From Alteribacter aurantiacus DSM 18675 (GTDB lineage Bacteria > Bacillota > Bacilli > Bacillales > Salisediminibacteriaceae), in NCBI RefSeq assembly GCF_000429705.1, contig NZ_AUCJ01000011.1:1-64000 (forward strand): a stretch of 64,000 nucleotides of DNA, in the 5' to 3' direction. The position numbers were made by a program, and so were the translations under genes. Of the stretch, positions 39,581-48,186 are shown piece after piece. Position 1 is the stretch's first letter, and every line of letters begins with the position of its first letter. The notes beneath the pieces are model-generated. The model saw only the letters and a program-made list of their open reading frames with translations, searched no databases and was not told where the DNA came from.

Positions 39581-40990
39581 CTAGAACACCTGAATAGTTT
39601 TGACTTTTTTTCCCGGCACAAATACATGTGTGGCACATGACATACATGGATCGAAGGACCTAAGGATCCTTCCGACTTCCGCAGGCTGATCGACGTTTTG
39701 AATCGGCGTTCCCATCAGTGCTTCCTCCGCTATACCACGATACCCTTGATCATCTTTCGTTGAAAAATCCCATGTGGAAGGTGTAATAATTTGATAAAAA
39801 GAGAGTTTCTTACCCTTTATTTTAAGCCAATGACCTAGCGCTCCCCGAGTCGTATCCGTCAATCCTCTCCCCTCAGCCTCATTAGGAAGCGTATATTTTT
39901 TCTGGACGTCAACACCAGGAACAACTTGACCAAGAAGGGTTTTCATAATGCCGGCAATCTTTTGTGCCTCCAATGCTCTAGCCAAGGTTCGATCCATAGC
40001 TGAAATTCCATTCGTATACTCATTGCTTAAAATAAGCCTTGCCAGAGGCCCCACTTCCATCGGTTTCCCATCATACCTTGGAGCTTTAACCCATGAATAG
40101 GACGTTTTCTTGCCCCTATCCGGTTCAGGCATCGTTTCGTCAGGCTTGTATTCTTCATCTGTAGAACGGTACCAAGAGTAGTCAATTTTTTCTTTGATTT
40201 TTGTTTCATCAAATGGCTCGACTCCCCTGCTCATCGATACTAGAGGATCTACATATAACGTCCCCAGCTCCTTATACTGATCGAAGGCCCCAAAAGTAAG
40301 TAAATTTCCATACCCTCCACCAAGACGATAATATTCAGGGTAGTATGCTGCAATTTCATAAACGTCTGGTATCATTTTCTGTTCAATAAACTGTGTCACT
40401 TGTTTTAAGATGGAAGCTAATTTGACAACAATGTCCGCGTTTACCTGTGTCGTCACACCACCGATAAAAACGCCGTGGTTGTGAGGGGCTTTCCCGCCTA
40501 AAACAGCAAGCATCTGATGAGCAAGGCGACTGATCGTAAGGGATTCAAAATAATGTTTAGATATACGATCGCTGGCCGTCTTTGGAATCCGAAAGTCATC
40601 ATGATCCGATTGAAAGAGAGGGTTTTGCTCAATTTTCACAAAATCTGGCACCGTGTATTGATATGTGTGGCGGATATGGTTTTGTAAGAACTCACAGCAA
40701 TGGATAATGTCTCTTAAATACCTGCCTTGTTCAACGGCTTCAATCCCTAGAGCATCTTCCAATGCCAGTGAAGATGCCATGGAATGGGCCGCTGAGCAGA
40801 TGCCGCATATCCGTTGTGTAAAATAAACAGCATCGAAGGGGCTTCTTCCTACGAGCATTTGCTCAAACCCACGGAACATGTTTCCTTTCGTTTTCACATC
40901 TACTACGTTATTTTTTTCTACGGTCACATCTACTTCCATAAAGCCGCTAATCCTGGTTAAAGGATTAATGATGATTTTTTGTTTACTCAT
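39581..40990 (-). CDS. NiFe hydrogenase large subunit
   Basis: A 469-residue catalytic subunit. The four cysteines that hold the NiFe centre are present: RICGICSAAHSMAS (Cys62, Cys65) and DPCMSCATH (Cys449, Cys452). After the final His a 14-residue tail (VFVPGKKVKTIQVF) remains for removal by the protease encoded next. ATG 40990 overlaps the small-subunit stop by 8 bases. There is no signal peptide; export, if any, would need a Tat signal on the small subunit, which is also missing, so the enzyme should be cytosolic. It oxidises H2 (uptake) most probably; subgroup assignment needs phylogeny. Confidence 0.95.
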   Translation of the reverse strand: MSKQKIIINPLTRISGFMEVDVTVEKNNVVDVKTKGNMFRGFEQMLVGRSPFDAVYFTQRICGICSAAHSMASSLALEDALGIEAVEQGRYLRDIIHCCEFLQNHIRHTYQYTVPDFVKIEQNPLFQSDHDDFRIPKTASDRISKHYFESLTISRLAHQMLAVLGGKAPHNHGVFIGGVTTQVNADIVVKLASILKQVTQFIEQKMIPDVYEIAAYYPEYYRLGGGYGNLLTFGAFDQYKELGTLYVDPLVSMSRGVEPFDETKIKEKIDYSWYRSTDEEYKPDETMPEPDRGKKTSYSWVKAPRYDGKPMEVGPLARLILSNEYTNGISAMDRTLARALEAQKIAGIMKTLLGQVVPGVDVQKKYTLPNEAEGRGLTDTTRGALGHWLKIKGKKLSFYQIITPSTWDFSTKDDQGYRGIAEEALMGTPIQNVDQPAEVGRILRSFDPCMSCATHVFVPGKKVKTIQVF

Positions 40991-41888
40991 CCTTAACCAC
41001 CCTTGTCGTGTCATAGGTAATAAAGGGGGCCATCGCATCGGGAAAACCGAATTGTGTACACCCTATGCAAGGCGTGTTCGCACCAATCGGCCAGTTTACG
41101 TGGCCATTCCACTGCCTGGTGGGACAATCGATCCTCGTTACCGGACCTCGGCACCCGAGTTTAAACAAGCACGTTTTATCACCTAGCTTCTCTGCGAAAA
41201 TGCCTTTATCAAAAAACGGTCTCCTTGGACAACGATCATGAATGAGGGTGCTGTAAAACATAAGAGGGCGGCCCAGGTTATCTGTTTCCGGCACTCCATA
41301 TAACAGAAGGTGAGCCAAGGTTCCTAAAAACCAGTCCGGATTTACAGGGCATCCAGGCAATTTAATAATCTCTTTTTCGGGCAAAACCCTCTGAAGGCCA
41401 ACGGACTCAGAAGGATTGGGCTTAGCGGCTGACACGCCCCCATGTGTGGCGCATGCCCCTACAGCTAAAATTCGAGATGCTTTTTGACCGAGCATGGTTA
41501 CCGCTTCTAGACCTGTGAGTGGTTTTCCGTTTAACGTGCCAATCACGTTGTATAACCCGTTGTCTCTTAGAGCCACGGCCCCTTCAACAGCTAGAATATA
41601 TTCATCTTGGGACGCAGCAAGCAATTTCTCCATCGCTTGCTCACCTTCTGAAGCCATTAAACTATTACTGTAGCGGAGATTGACCATGGAGTTTACCATA
41701 TATTCAAAGTCAGGGTTTTGACCATTCAACAACGAAATAATGTTGCCGGAACAGCCATTTAGCTCTAAGTAGATCAAGTTTTGCTTTTTTATAAGCCCGT
41801 TTTGGATTCTTGATACGGCAGCGTTGGTTAACCTTTCAGCTACCGCTTCATTGGTCATCGGTTCCGGTGGTAAGATATATCCGCTCAT
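40983..41888 (-). CDS. NiFe hydrogenase small subunit with Asn at the proximal cluster
   Basis: A 301-residue iron-sulfur subunit. The medial and distal clusters are complete: His217/Cys220, Cys240, Cys246 (IHDRCPRRPFFD, KTCLFKLGCRGP) and Cys255, Cys274, Cys277 (DCPTRQWN, TPCIGCTQFGFPD). The proximal site has Cys46, Cys146 and Cys180, but the fourth position of the CxxC is Asn49 (NGCSGNIISLL), a feature I recall from cyanobacterial HupS and other group 2a-like enzymes. There is no twin-Arg signal and no C-terminal anchor. ATG 41888 follows GGGGAG; its first bases overlap the end of the cytochrome b5-like gene. Confidence 0.92.
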   Translation of the reverse strand: MSGYILPPEPMTNEAVAERLTNAAVSRIQNGLIKKQNLIYLELNGCSGNIISLLNGQNPDFEYMVNSMVNLRYSNSLMASEGEQAMEKLLAASQDEYILAVEGAVALRDNGLYNVIGTLNGKPLTGLEAVTMLGQKASRILAVGACATHGGVSAAKPNPSESVGLQRVLPEKEIIKLPGCPVNPDWFLGTLAHLLLYGVPETDNLGRPLMFYSTLIHDRCPRRPFFDKGIFAEKLGDKTCLFKLGCRGPVTRIDCPTRQWNGHVNWPIGANTPCIGCTQFGFPDAMAPFITYDTTRVVKDE

Positions 41889-42394
41889 AGTAGTCTCCCC
41901 ACTACAGGAAGTGTAGCTAAAATCGCTTGCTGCCCTGCATGACAGGATGCAAATTCCTCTGTGTACTCTTTTCCTGCTGTTAAACCAAAGTGAGTTGCGG
42001 CTGCCCACGTTCGATTATTTGTCACATCATAAACCGTACCGTTCACGGCCACATAAGCTGCTCTTCCATTTTTCCCATCATAATTAGCTAGCTCTTCCAG
42101 TGTAAACGTTCGGTCATTGGAGGGAGTTGAATTTGGTAGCTGATTTAATGTCATCCCATTGGCAGCTAGCATCGCTGGCTGCATCTGAGTAAGATGACTC
42201 GCTGGCTGGGCATTTGCCTGATTTGCCAGCACCTCACTAATGAAATGAATCTCGGAAAGGGTATCCCATAAGCGCTGGAGAATCGGTTGTTTTTGAGGAC
42301 TTTGATCGGTTAGTCCAGAAAGAGTGTAAAGGTCATAGCGGGCCTGAGTAACCAGATGATTCATCCTTAACCTCTGTAGCTCAATGTTCGTCAT
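41885..42394 (-). CDS. Cytochrome b5-like haem-binding protein of the hydrogenase operon
   Basis: A 169-residue soluble protein. Residues 1-90 are helical and Gln/Leu-rich without known homology; residues 95-169 form a cytochrome b5-like haem/steroid-binding domain (FTLEELANYDGKNGRAAYVA, VNGTVYDVTNN, ATHFGLTAGKEYTEEF, SCHAGQQAILATLPVVG). The two axial His candidates are in TAATHFG-like and SCHAG positions. It overlaps the small-subunit gene by 4 bases and follows hypE, so it belongs to the operon. In the absence of a membrane cytochrome b subunit it is the best candidate for electron partner. Haem binding is inferred, not shown. Confidence 0.75.
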   Translation of the reverse strand: MTNIELQRLRMNHLVTQARYDLYTLSGLTDQSPQKQPILQRLWDTLSEIHFISEVLANQANAQPASHLTQMQPAMLAANGMTLNQLPNSTPSNDRTFTLEELANYDGKNGRAAYVAVNGTVYDVTNNRTWAAATHFGLTAGKEYTEEFASCHAGQQAILATLPVVGRLL

Positions 42395-42451
42395 CCTATT
42401 CTCCCCTTCTTATGCATTCAACCTATTCCTATGCAAAGAAAAAGAGAATCA

Positions 42452-43453
42452 TTAACATATCCGGGGCAACAGCATTCCCGAAAGACGGTCCATACGCCGG
42501 GTTGTTCCTACTGGTGTTTTCAAAAGCAACTTCCCTTTATCAACAGAAGTGACCTCCCCAATCGTTCGCGCTTGTCTTCCTAGGGGGTCTTTGCCCAAAA
42601 TCTCTAGTATTCTTTCTTCTTCCGTTGCATCGGCAATGATGACAACCTTCCCCTCATTTGCCAGATAAAGAGGGTCGAACCCCAATATGTCACACGCCCC
42701 TTCCACTTCTCTTTTAACAGGAATCTCTCTTTCTTGTAATTCAACGGTCATTTGCAGGTTGTCACACAACTCTACCAGCGTAGTGGCCAATCCTCCCCTG
42801 GTGGGATCTCGCATAATACGGATACCGTCTGTCTCACTTAGAAGGCGATCAATCATATGATTCAACGAAGCACAGTCACTTTGAACTTCCGTAAGTAAGC
42901 CCAATTTCTCTCTAGCACTCACGATCGCAATGCCGTGGTCACCAATGGTTCCACTGCAAATAACCACATCTCCTTCTTTTACATTTGAACCATTCACTTT
43001 TTTGGATCCGAGCACCCCAAAGCCAGTTGTGTTGATAAACAAACCATCTGCCTCACCTTTTTCAACGACCTTTGTATCCCCGGCGATGATCCTCACACCG
43101 GCATGCTTCGCTTCCTCAGCCATACTTTGAACAACTTTCTTCAAACCACGAATCTCAAATCCCTCTTCAAGAATGAATCCAGCTGTTAAAAAAAGCGGGG
43201 ATGCTCCGCTGACGGCTAAATCATTTACTGTACCAGCGACAGACAGCTTCCCTATATCTCCCCCAGGAAAGAAGATCGGCTTCACAACAAAGCTGTCCGT
43301 CGTTACCGCTATCTCTTTTTTCTCACAGGTGACAACTGCGGCATCAAGGTGCAATTGATCATGGTGACAAAAAGCATTGGCAAAAAGATCTTCAATTAAC
43401 CGGTGGGTAAGCTCTCCCCCTTCTCCGTGAGCCAAACTGATCACGTCTTTCAT
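42452..43453 (-). CDS. hypE: Hydrogenase maturation protein HypE
   Basis: A 333-residue enzyme that dehydrates the carbamoylated C-terminal Cys to thiocyanate, giving the cyanide ligands of the NiFe site. It belongs to the PurM/SelD-like family (LAHGEGGELTHRLIEDLF, TTDSFVVKPIFFPGGDIGKL, GTVNDLAVSGASP) and ends in the obligatory PRIC, with the terminal Cys intact. The ATG at 43453 lies 2 bases after the hypD stop; the longer frame runs through hypD. Works with HypF and the HypC-HypD complex encoded just upstream. Confidence 0.96.
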   Translation of the reverse strand: MKDVISLAHGEGGELTHRLIEDLFANAFCHHDQLHLDAAVVTCEKKEIAVTTDSFVVKPIFFPGGDIGKLSVAGTVNDLAVSGASPLFLTAGFILEEGFEIRGLKKVVQSMAEEAKHAGVRIIAGDTKVVEKGEADGLFINTTGFGVLGSKKVNGSNVKEGDVVICSGTIGDHGIAIVSAREKLGLLTEVQSDCASLNHMIDRLLSETDGIRIMRDPTRGGLATTLVELCDNLQMTVELQEREIPVKREVEGACDILGFDPLYLANEGKVVIIADATEEERILEILGKDPLGRQARTIGEVTSVDKGKLLLKTPVGTTRRMDRLSGMLLPRIC

Positions 43454-43455
43454 TT

Positions 43456-44553
43456 TCAATCCTCCCTCATGTACTGATAATGAGCGGAACATGTCCCTTC
43501 TGTTGAAACCATACAAGGTCCGATGGGGTTTAGTGGCGTACACCCTTTGTTAAACAACACACACTCCTCGGGTTTTATCAAACCGCGGATGATCTCCCCA
43601 CAGCGACATTTTGTTTTCCTTGGTTGATCCATTGAAATTTGGAACTTCTTTTTTGCATCGTACAGAGAAAAGCGATCTCTCAACACAAGACCACTGTCCG
43701 GAATCACCCCCATCCCCCGCCACTCCTCACCAAACGGTGTTAGATAGCGGTCCATCATTTCCTGAGCGAATCGATTTCCCTTTTTTGTCACAACGCTTTG
43801 ATAATCATTAATGATGCCTGGCTTCCCTTCTAAAAGAAGCGCCATCAATTTATACATGCCGCTCAGTAGTTGGACAGGCTCAAAACCACTTATGACCCCT
43901 GACATCCCATACTCCTTTGGTAAAAAACCATACTTTTCTTCCCCCATGACGACAGATACGTGCCCGGGTAAAAGAAACCCGTCCAATTTAACCTCTCCTG
44001 CATCTAACAAAGCCCTTATTGCAGGTTCCACCAGCTTGGTCGTCATCCACACCGAATAGTTCATGATCCCTTTCTTTTCCGCTTCTCTAATGGCGAGTGT
44101 AAGAATCGGGATCGTTGTTTCAAACCCAATCCCTAGAAATATGATTTCCTTGTCTGGGTTTTCTTCTGCAATCTTGACACTGTCCAGTGGAGAATAAACT
44201 ACTCGTATATCGTTTCCCGCGGCTTTTGCGGTCATCAAGGAATGCCTCGATCCAGGCACCCGCATCATGTCTCCGAATGTACACAAAATTCGGTTCGGTG
44301 ATTCCCCTAGCGTAATCATGGCATCGATGGATTTTTGGTCTGTTACACATACCGGACACCCAGGTCCTGATATGAGTTCCACGTGATCATTCAATCGCTT
44401 TTTAATACCAGACCTTGCAAAAGCCATCGTATGGGATCCGCATACCTCCATAAATACAGGCGCTCTTTTGTACTTTTCCTTGAACTGCTCAGCGACCCTA
44501 ATGACCGCTTGTAATGATTGGAGTGTCAGATCAGTGTCAGAGAACAGGTCCAT
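43456..44553 (-). CDS. hypD: Hydrogenase maturation protein HypD
   Basis: A 365-residue iron-sulfur scaffold on which Fe(CN)2CO is assembled together with HypC. Family motifs are FMEVCGSHTMAFARSGIK, LISGPGCPVCVTDQ, FLGIGFETTIP, and the [4Fe4S] region with TKCRCGEIIRG, PEECVLFNKGCTPLNPIGPC and STEGTCSAHYQY. The start overlaps hypC by 17 bases. All expected cysteines are present, so the protein should be functional. Confidence 0.95.
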   Translation of the reverse strand: MDLFSDTDLTLQSLQAVIRVAEQFKEKYKRAPVFMEVCGSHTMAFARSGIKKRLNDHVELISGPGCPVCVTDQKSIDAMITLGESPNRILCTFGDMMRVPGSRHSLMTAKAAGNDIRVVYSPLDSVKIAEENPDKEIIFLGIGFETTIPILTLAIREAEKKGIMNYSVWMTTKLVEPAIRALLDAGEVKLDGFLLPGHVSVVMGEEKYGFLPKEYGMSGVISGFEPVQLLSGMYKLMALLLEGKPGIINDYQSVVTKKGNRFAQEMMDRYLTPFGEEWRGMGVIPDSGLVLRDRFSLYDAKKKFQISMDQPRKTKCRCGEIIRGLIKPEECVLFNKGCTPLNPIGPCMVSTEGTCSAHYQYMRED

Positions 44554-44770
44554 CGCTCTCACGAATGATTTCCCTCCATTCCTTTATACTTTCATTTGCG
44601 TACGTCTCATCAACGACTGTCATCGCCTGTCCTGCATGTAAAAGAACATAGTCTCCAACCTTCACTTCCGGAACGAAGAGGATACCCACATACATCTGAG
44701 AACCCAACACATCCACAAGCGCTTGTTCTTCAGTAATGGTAATCACTTTAGCTGGGACTCCTATACACAT
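44537..44770 (-). CDS. hypC: Hydrogenase maturation chaperone HypC
   Basis: A 77-residue OB-fold chaperone starting MCIGVPAKVITITEEQALVD; the Cys2 required for iron transfer is in place. It carries Fe(CN)2CO from HypD to the large subunit. ATG 44770 is chosen because the family always begins MCxG and AAGGCAGTG precedes it. The gene overlaps the hypF end by 23 bases and hypD by 17. Confidence 0.95.
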   Translation of the reverse strand: MCIGVPAKVITITEEQALVDVLGSQMYVGILFVPEVKVGDYVLLHAGQAMTVVDETYANESIKEWREIIRESDGPVL

Positions 44771-47078
44771 CTTTTTCACTGCCTTTCTTTGCTGATTGCC
44801 TTGATATCCATTCAGAAGCAATGATGAGTTGTCCTACCGAAAGTCCTCCATCATGACAAGGAATTAATCGATGAGTGAATACCTCGAAGCCCCTTTCTGA
44901 AAGCTCCTTTTTCAACTCATCTCTTAAGAAGAAGTTCTGAAAGGAGCCTCCGGATAAAACAACATTCCTGTTCAAGTCAGGTCTTTTTTTAACCGCACTC
45001 ATAACCATTTGAACGGACATTTCTACAACTGTTCTATGAAAAGCTTGTGCAATTGTTCTGGTAGGCTTCATTGAAAGTCTGTCCGATGCTATTTCGTATA
45101 GACCTGAAGAGAAGTCGAGCTGTATCGTCCCGTTCAAGTCATGAATCTGGAAGGGATAATGTTCTCCTTTTTTAGCTTGATCTTGGCCAAATTCCGCCAG
45201 TTTAATCGCTGCTTCACCCTCGTATGTGGAAACAGAACACACTCCAAGCATCGCACTTACAGCATCAAAGAGCCTCCCGCACGTCCCTCCCAGCGGTGTG
45301 TTCACGCCCTTCTTCACCATGTTCTCAATAAGGTCGATCTCACGTTTTCGATCAGGAAAAAGGGCACAAGCCAGCTCTCTCCCTTCTTGAGAGAAGGAGT
45401 TGATCAGCATACCAACTGCATTTCGCCACGGCTCTTTCACCGCCTTCTCTCCCCCAGGAAGCGGGGTATAGCGTAGGTGACCGAGCCTTTCAAAGCTTCC
45501 CTTGTCTCCATATAGGAGTTCAAACCCCCACACATGGCCATCGTTTCCATAACCTGTTCCATCAAGAATGATCCCTAAAGTCGGCTTTTTTAAACCGTGT
45601 TCTTCCATACAGGACACGTGATGAGCATGGTGATGCTGCACCTTTAACACGTTGGAACCAAGCTCTCTTGCTAATCGGTTTGTCTCGTATAAAGGGTGTT
45701 TATCAATGACCACATACTTTTCCTTAAAGCCAAGCCATTTCTTATAATGAGCAAGGTGTTCACGAAAAGCCCCTACCATTTCTTCATGATCAAGATCTCC
45801 AATATGAGGACTCACAAAAATATGGCTCCCAACCCCTAAAGCAAACGCATTTTTTTGATTTCCTCCTAAAGCTAAAATGGAGTCAACCGGAGCATATGTT
45901 TTTAAAGGATCTGGAGCATATCCTCTAGCACGCCTTAAAAGGGTGATTTGGTCTCTTTCACACTGAACGACCGAATCATCAATAGGACGATAAATAGGTC
46001 GATCATGAGTTAAGATCGCATCACTAAGGGCTCGAAGTTGATTAAAGGAACAGTCATCATCCTTGTAAAGAATCGGGGACCCGGACACATTGGCACTCGT
46101 CATCACAAGGCCATTCAACCCTTCCCTAAACAAAAGGTGATGTAACGGTGTGTAGGGTAGCATCACCCCTAAAGTGGATAATCTAGGTGCAATACAGTCA
46201 GAGAGTGGGTAACTTGGCTTTTTTTTGAGCAAAGTGATTGGCATTTCCGAACTATTAAGCACGGCTTCTTCCACATCTGTCATTTCACACATCTCCATCA
46301 CCGTCTCCAAACAGTCCGCCATGACAGCAAAGGGGCGTTTGGGTCTGTGCTTCACCTTTCGAAGTTGATTGATAGGTTCTTCAGCCCTTGCATTGCATGC
46401 CAGGTGATAGCCTCCAATCCCTTTTACAGCCACAATTTTATTGCTTTTTAATAGAAGGATCGCCTTATTGATCGCCTCCTCACCTTCACAGACTTGTCCG
46501 TTTGACATGCGGAGCTCTAAACGAGGCCCACATTGGGCACAGCATATCGGCTGAGCATGATGACGGCGATTGGTTGGATCGGTGTATTCTTCACGGCACA
46601 CTGTGCACATATGAAAGGACGCCATTGTTGTATAAGGACGATCATAAGGCAGTTTATGAATAATGGAGTACCGTGGTCCACACTGGGTACAGTTGATAAA
46701 AGGGAACTTGTATCGCCTGTCTAAGGGGTTGTTCATCTCATTTATACAATCTTCACAAACCGCCGCATCCGGTGAAATCAAAGAAACTTCCTTCCCTGTT
46801 GCTACACTCGGTATAATTGAAAATTCTTCGTATCCTTTGTACGTTATGTCATCAACCGCCACATATTCTATTCTCGAAAGTCGTGGTGCAGATTCCTTTA
46901 TTTGTCCATTAAATTGGAGTAGATTGTTCCATTCTCCTTCTCCAATAATGATGACACCGTCAACGTTATTTTGAACGGTTCCTTTTATGTTAAGCCTACT
47001 TGCCAAACCGTAAATAAACGGACGAAAGCCGACACCTTGCACCCTCCCTTTCACCACGACCCTTACTGCTCTTTGCAT
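44748..47078 (-). CDS. hypF: Carbamoyltransferase HypF
   Basis: A 776-residue maturation enzyme that transfers carbamoyl from carbamoyl phosphate to HypE. Domains in order: acylphosphatase (1-90, VVVKGRVQGVGFRPFIYGLA), two zinc fingers (CEDC...CTQCGPR and CTVC...CAQCGPR, about 105-185), a YrdC/Sua5-like domain (200-380, KRPFAVMADC, VMTSANVSGSPI) and a Kae1-like domain (400-760, VQHHHAHHVSCMEEHGL, ILDGTGYGNDGHVWGFE, LSGGSFQN). Length is normal. It overlaps hypB by 16 bases and hypC by 23, so expression is tightly coupled. Confidence 0.97.
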   Translation of the reverse strand: MQRAVRVVVKGRVQGVGFRPFIYGLASRLNIKGTVQNNVDGVIIIGEGEWNNLLQFNGQIKESAPRLSRIEYVAVDDITYKGYEEFSIIPSVATGKEVSLISPDAAVCEDCINEMNNPLDRRYKFPFINCTQCGPRYSIIHKLPYDRPYTTMASFHMCTVCREEYTDPTNRRHHAQPICCAQCGPRLELRMSNGQVCEGEEAINKAILLLKSNKIVAVKGIGGYHLACNARAEEPINQLRKVKHRPKRPFAVMADCLETVMEMCEMTDVEEAVLNSSEMPITLLKKKPSYPLSDCIAPRLSTLGVMLPYTPLHHLLFREGLNGLVMTSANVSGSPILYKDDDCSFNQLRALSDAILTHDRPIYRPIDDSVVQCERDQITLLRRARGYAPDPLKTYAPVDSILALGGNQKNAFALGVGSHIFVSPHIGDLDHEEMVGAFREHLAHYKKWLGFKEKYVVIDKHPLYETNRLARELGSNVLKVQHHHAHHVSCMEEHGLKKPTLGIILDGTGYGNDGHVWGFELLYGDKGSFERLGHLRYTPLPGGEKAVKEPWRNAVGMLINSFSQEGRELACALFPDRKREIDLIENMVKKGVNTPLGGTCGRLFDAVSAMLGVCSVSTYEGEAAIKLAEFGQDQAKKGEHYPFQIHDLNGTIQLDFSSGLYEIASDRLSMKPTRTIAQAFHRTVVEMSVQMVMSAVKKRPDLNRNVVLSGGSFQNFFLRDELKKELSERGFEVFTHRLIPCHDGGLSVGQLIIASEWISRQSAKKGSEKDVYRSPS

Positions 47079-47722
47079 GACTTAACTCCTTCTCTCAGCC
47101 AGTCCAACCATTCCTCCATCCCTTCTCCTGTTTGAGCTGATACGCTCATAAGACGAGCTTCAGAGTTAATCGTAGCGAGGTCTGCTTCTGCTTGTACAAG
47201 ACTAAAATCAACATAAGGTAGCAGATCAATCTTGTTTATGACTGTCATGTCCGTTCGTTTAAACATGACGGGATACTTAGGAATCTTGTCATTCCCTTCT
47301 GGAACGCTTAAGATCACCACTTTTTTACCCTGTCCTAGATCGTAGCTTGAGGGACAAACAAGGTTTCCGATGTTTTCAATAAATAATAGGTCTATCTCCT
47401 TCAAATCGAACTCAGGCAATGTTTTGGCAACCATCCTTGCGTCTAGATGACAGCCTCCCACCGTATTAATTTGAACCGTTGCAACACCGAGCCTTCGCAA
47501 CCTGAGGGCATCCCGCTCTGTTGCCAAGTCTCCTTCAATCACACCAATGGTGTATTCCTGCTTAAGAGCTTTGACCGTTTCTTCCAATAAGGTTGTTTTA
47601 CCTGCACCAGGGGAACTCATCAGATTCACAACAAATAAATGGTGAGCGTTAAAGGTTTTTCTATTAAATGACGCCGCCAGGTTTTGATTTTTAAGTACAT
47701 CTTCTTGTAGCTTCACTTTCAT
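47063..47722 (-). CDS. hypB: Nickel-incorporation GTPase HypB
   Basis: A 219-residue SIMIBI-class GTPase that drives nickel insertion with HypA. P-loop MSSPGAGKTTLLEE, switch region EGDLATERDA, metal-site GGCHLDARMV, and the NKIDLL guanine motif are all visible. The N-terminus has no His-rich nickel store and no CxxGC motif, so nickel storage is not expected. ATG 47722 is preferred (GGGAGTGATAGGG before it). It overlaps hypA by 32 bases and hypF by 16. Confidence 0.95.
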   Translation of the reverse strand: MKVKLQEDVLKNQNLAASFNRKTFNAHHLFVVNLMSSPGAGKTTLLEETVKALKQEYTIGVIEGDLATERDALRLRRLGVATVQINTVGGCHLDARMVAKTLPEFDLKEIDLLFIENIGNLVCPSSYDLGQGKKVVILSVPEGNDKIPKYPVMFKRTDMTVINKIDLLPYVDFSLVQAEADLATINSEARLMSVSAQTGEGMEEWLDWLREGVKSCKEQ

Positions 47723-48077
47723 CCCTATCACTCCCTTCGTAAGATTCCACCCTGAATGTTTCCCCTGATACAAGAATGGCACGAAGCAGCCCACACCGAG
47801 GACATAACGCAATCCGGTAATCAGGGGTAAACGTGTGGTCACAGCTTTGGCATATCGCCTTCGCTTCTTCTCTTATCAGTTCAAGTTCGGTGGTTTCGTT
47901 TATAAGCGTCACCTCTTGTGTTCTGAGAAAAATAAATGCCAACTCCAATGCATCAGGTAAGACATTGGACAAATCACCGACAATCATCGTTATTTTAGAA
48001 ATGTGATTGATGTCTCTCAGCTTTGCATCATCACTCACAAGTTGAATGACATCTACCATCAAAGACATTTCATGCAT
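47691..48077 (-). CDS. hypA: Nickel metallochaperone HypA
   Basis: A 128-residue protein starting MHEMSLMVDVIQLVSDDAKL, with the nickel-binding His2 and a zinc site of two CxxC motifs (CQSCDH and CPRCG) about 20 residues apart. It passes nickel to the large subunit with HypB. ATG 48077 follows GAGGTG; the longer frame runs into the upstream terminator. It is the first gene of the ten-gene hydrogenase operon. The C-terminal extension after SYEGSDRDE overlaps hypB. Confidence 0.95.
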   Translation of the reverse strand: MHEMSLMVDVIQLVSDDAKLRDINHISKITMIVGDLSNVLPDALELAFIFLRTQEVTLINETTELELIREEAKAICQSCDHTFTPDYRIALCPRCGLLRAILVSGETFRVESYEGSDRDESEATRRCT

Positions 48078-48125
48078 GGAATACACCTCACTATTACCTA
48101 TGCGCGCAAAAAAACATAAGACCTC

Positions 48126-48178
48126 AAAAAAAAAAAGAGCACCTCGTAAGGTACCCATCACGGACCTTTTGAGATGCT
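48126..48178 (-). terminator. Strong terminator between peroxiredoxin and hypA
   Basis: AGCACCTCGTAAGGT (48138-48152) pairs with ACCTTTTGAGATGCT (48164-48178) with small mismatches; on the minus strand it is followed by eleven T. Only about 48 bases separate its end from the hypA start. Confidence 0.8.
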
Positions 48179-48186
48179 TTCTTTTT

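Noticed and set aside
40878..41186. 102-codon plus-strand frame over the hydrogenase subunits
   Set aside because: Antisense of the subunit gene junction; no family features.
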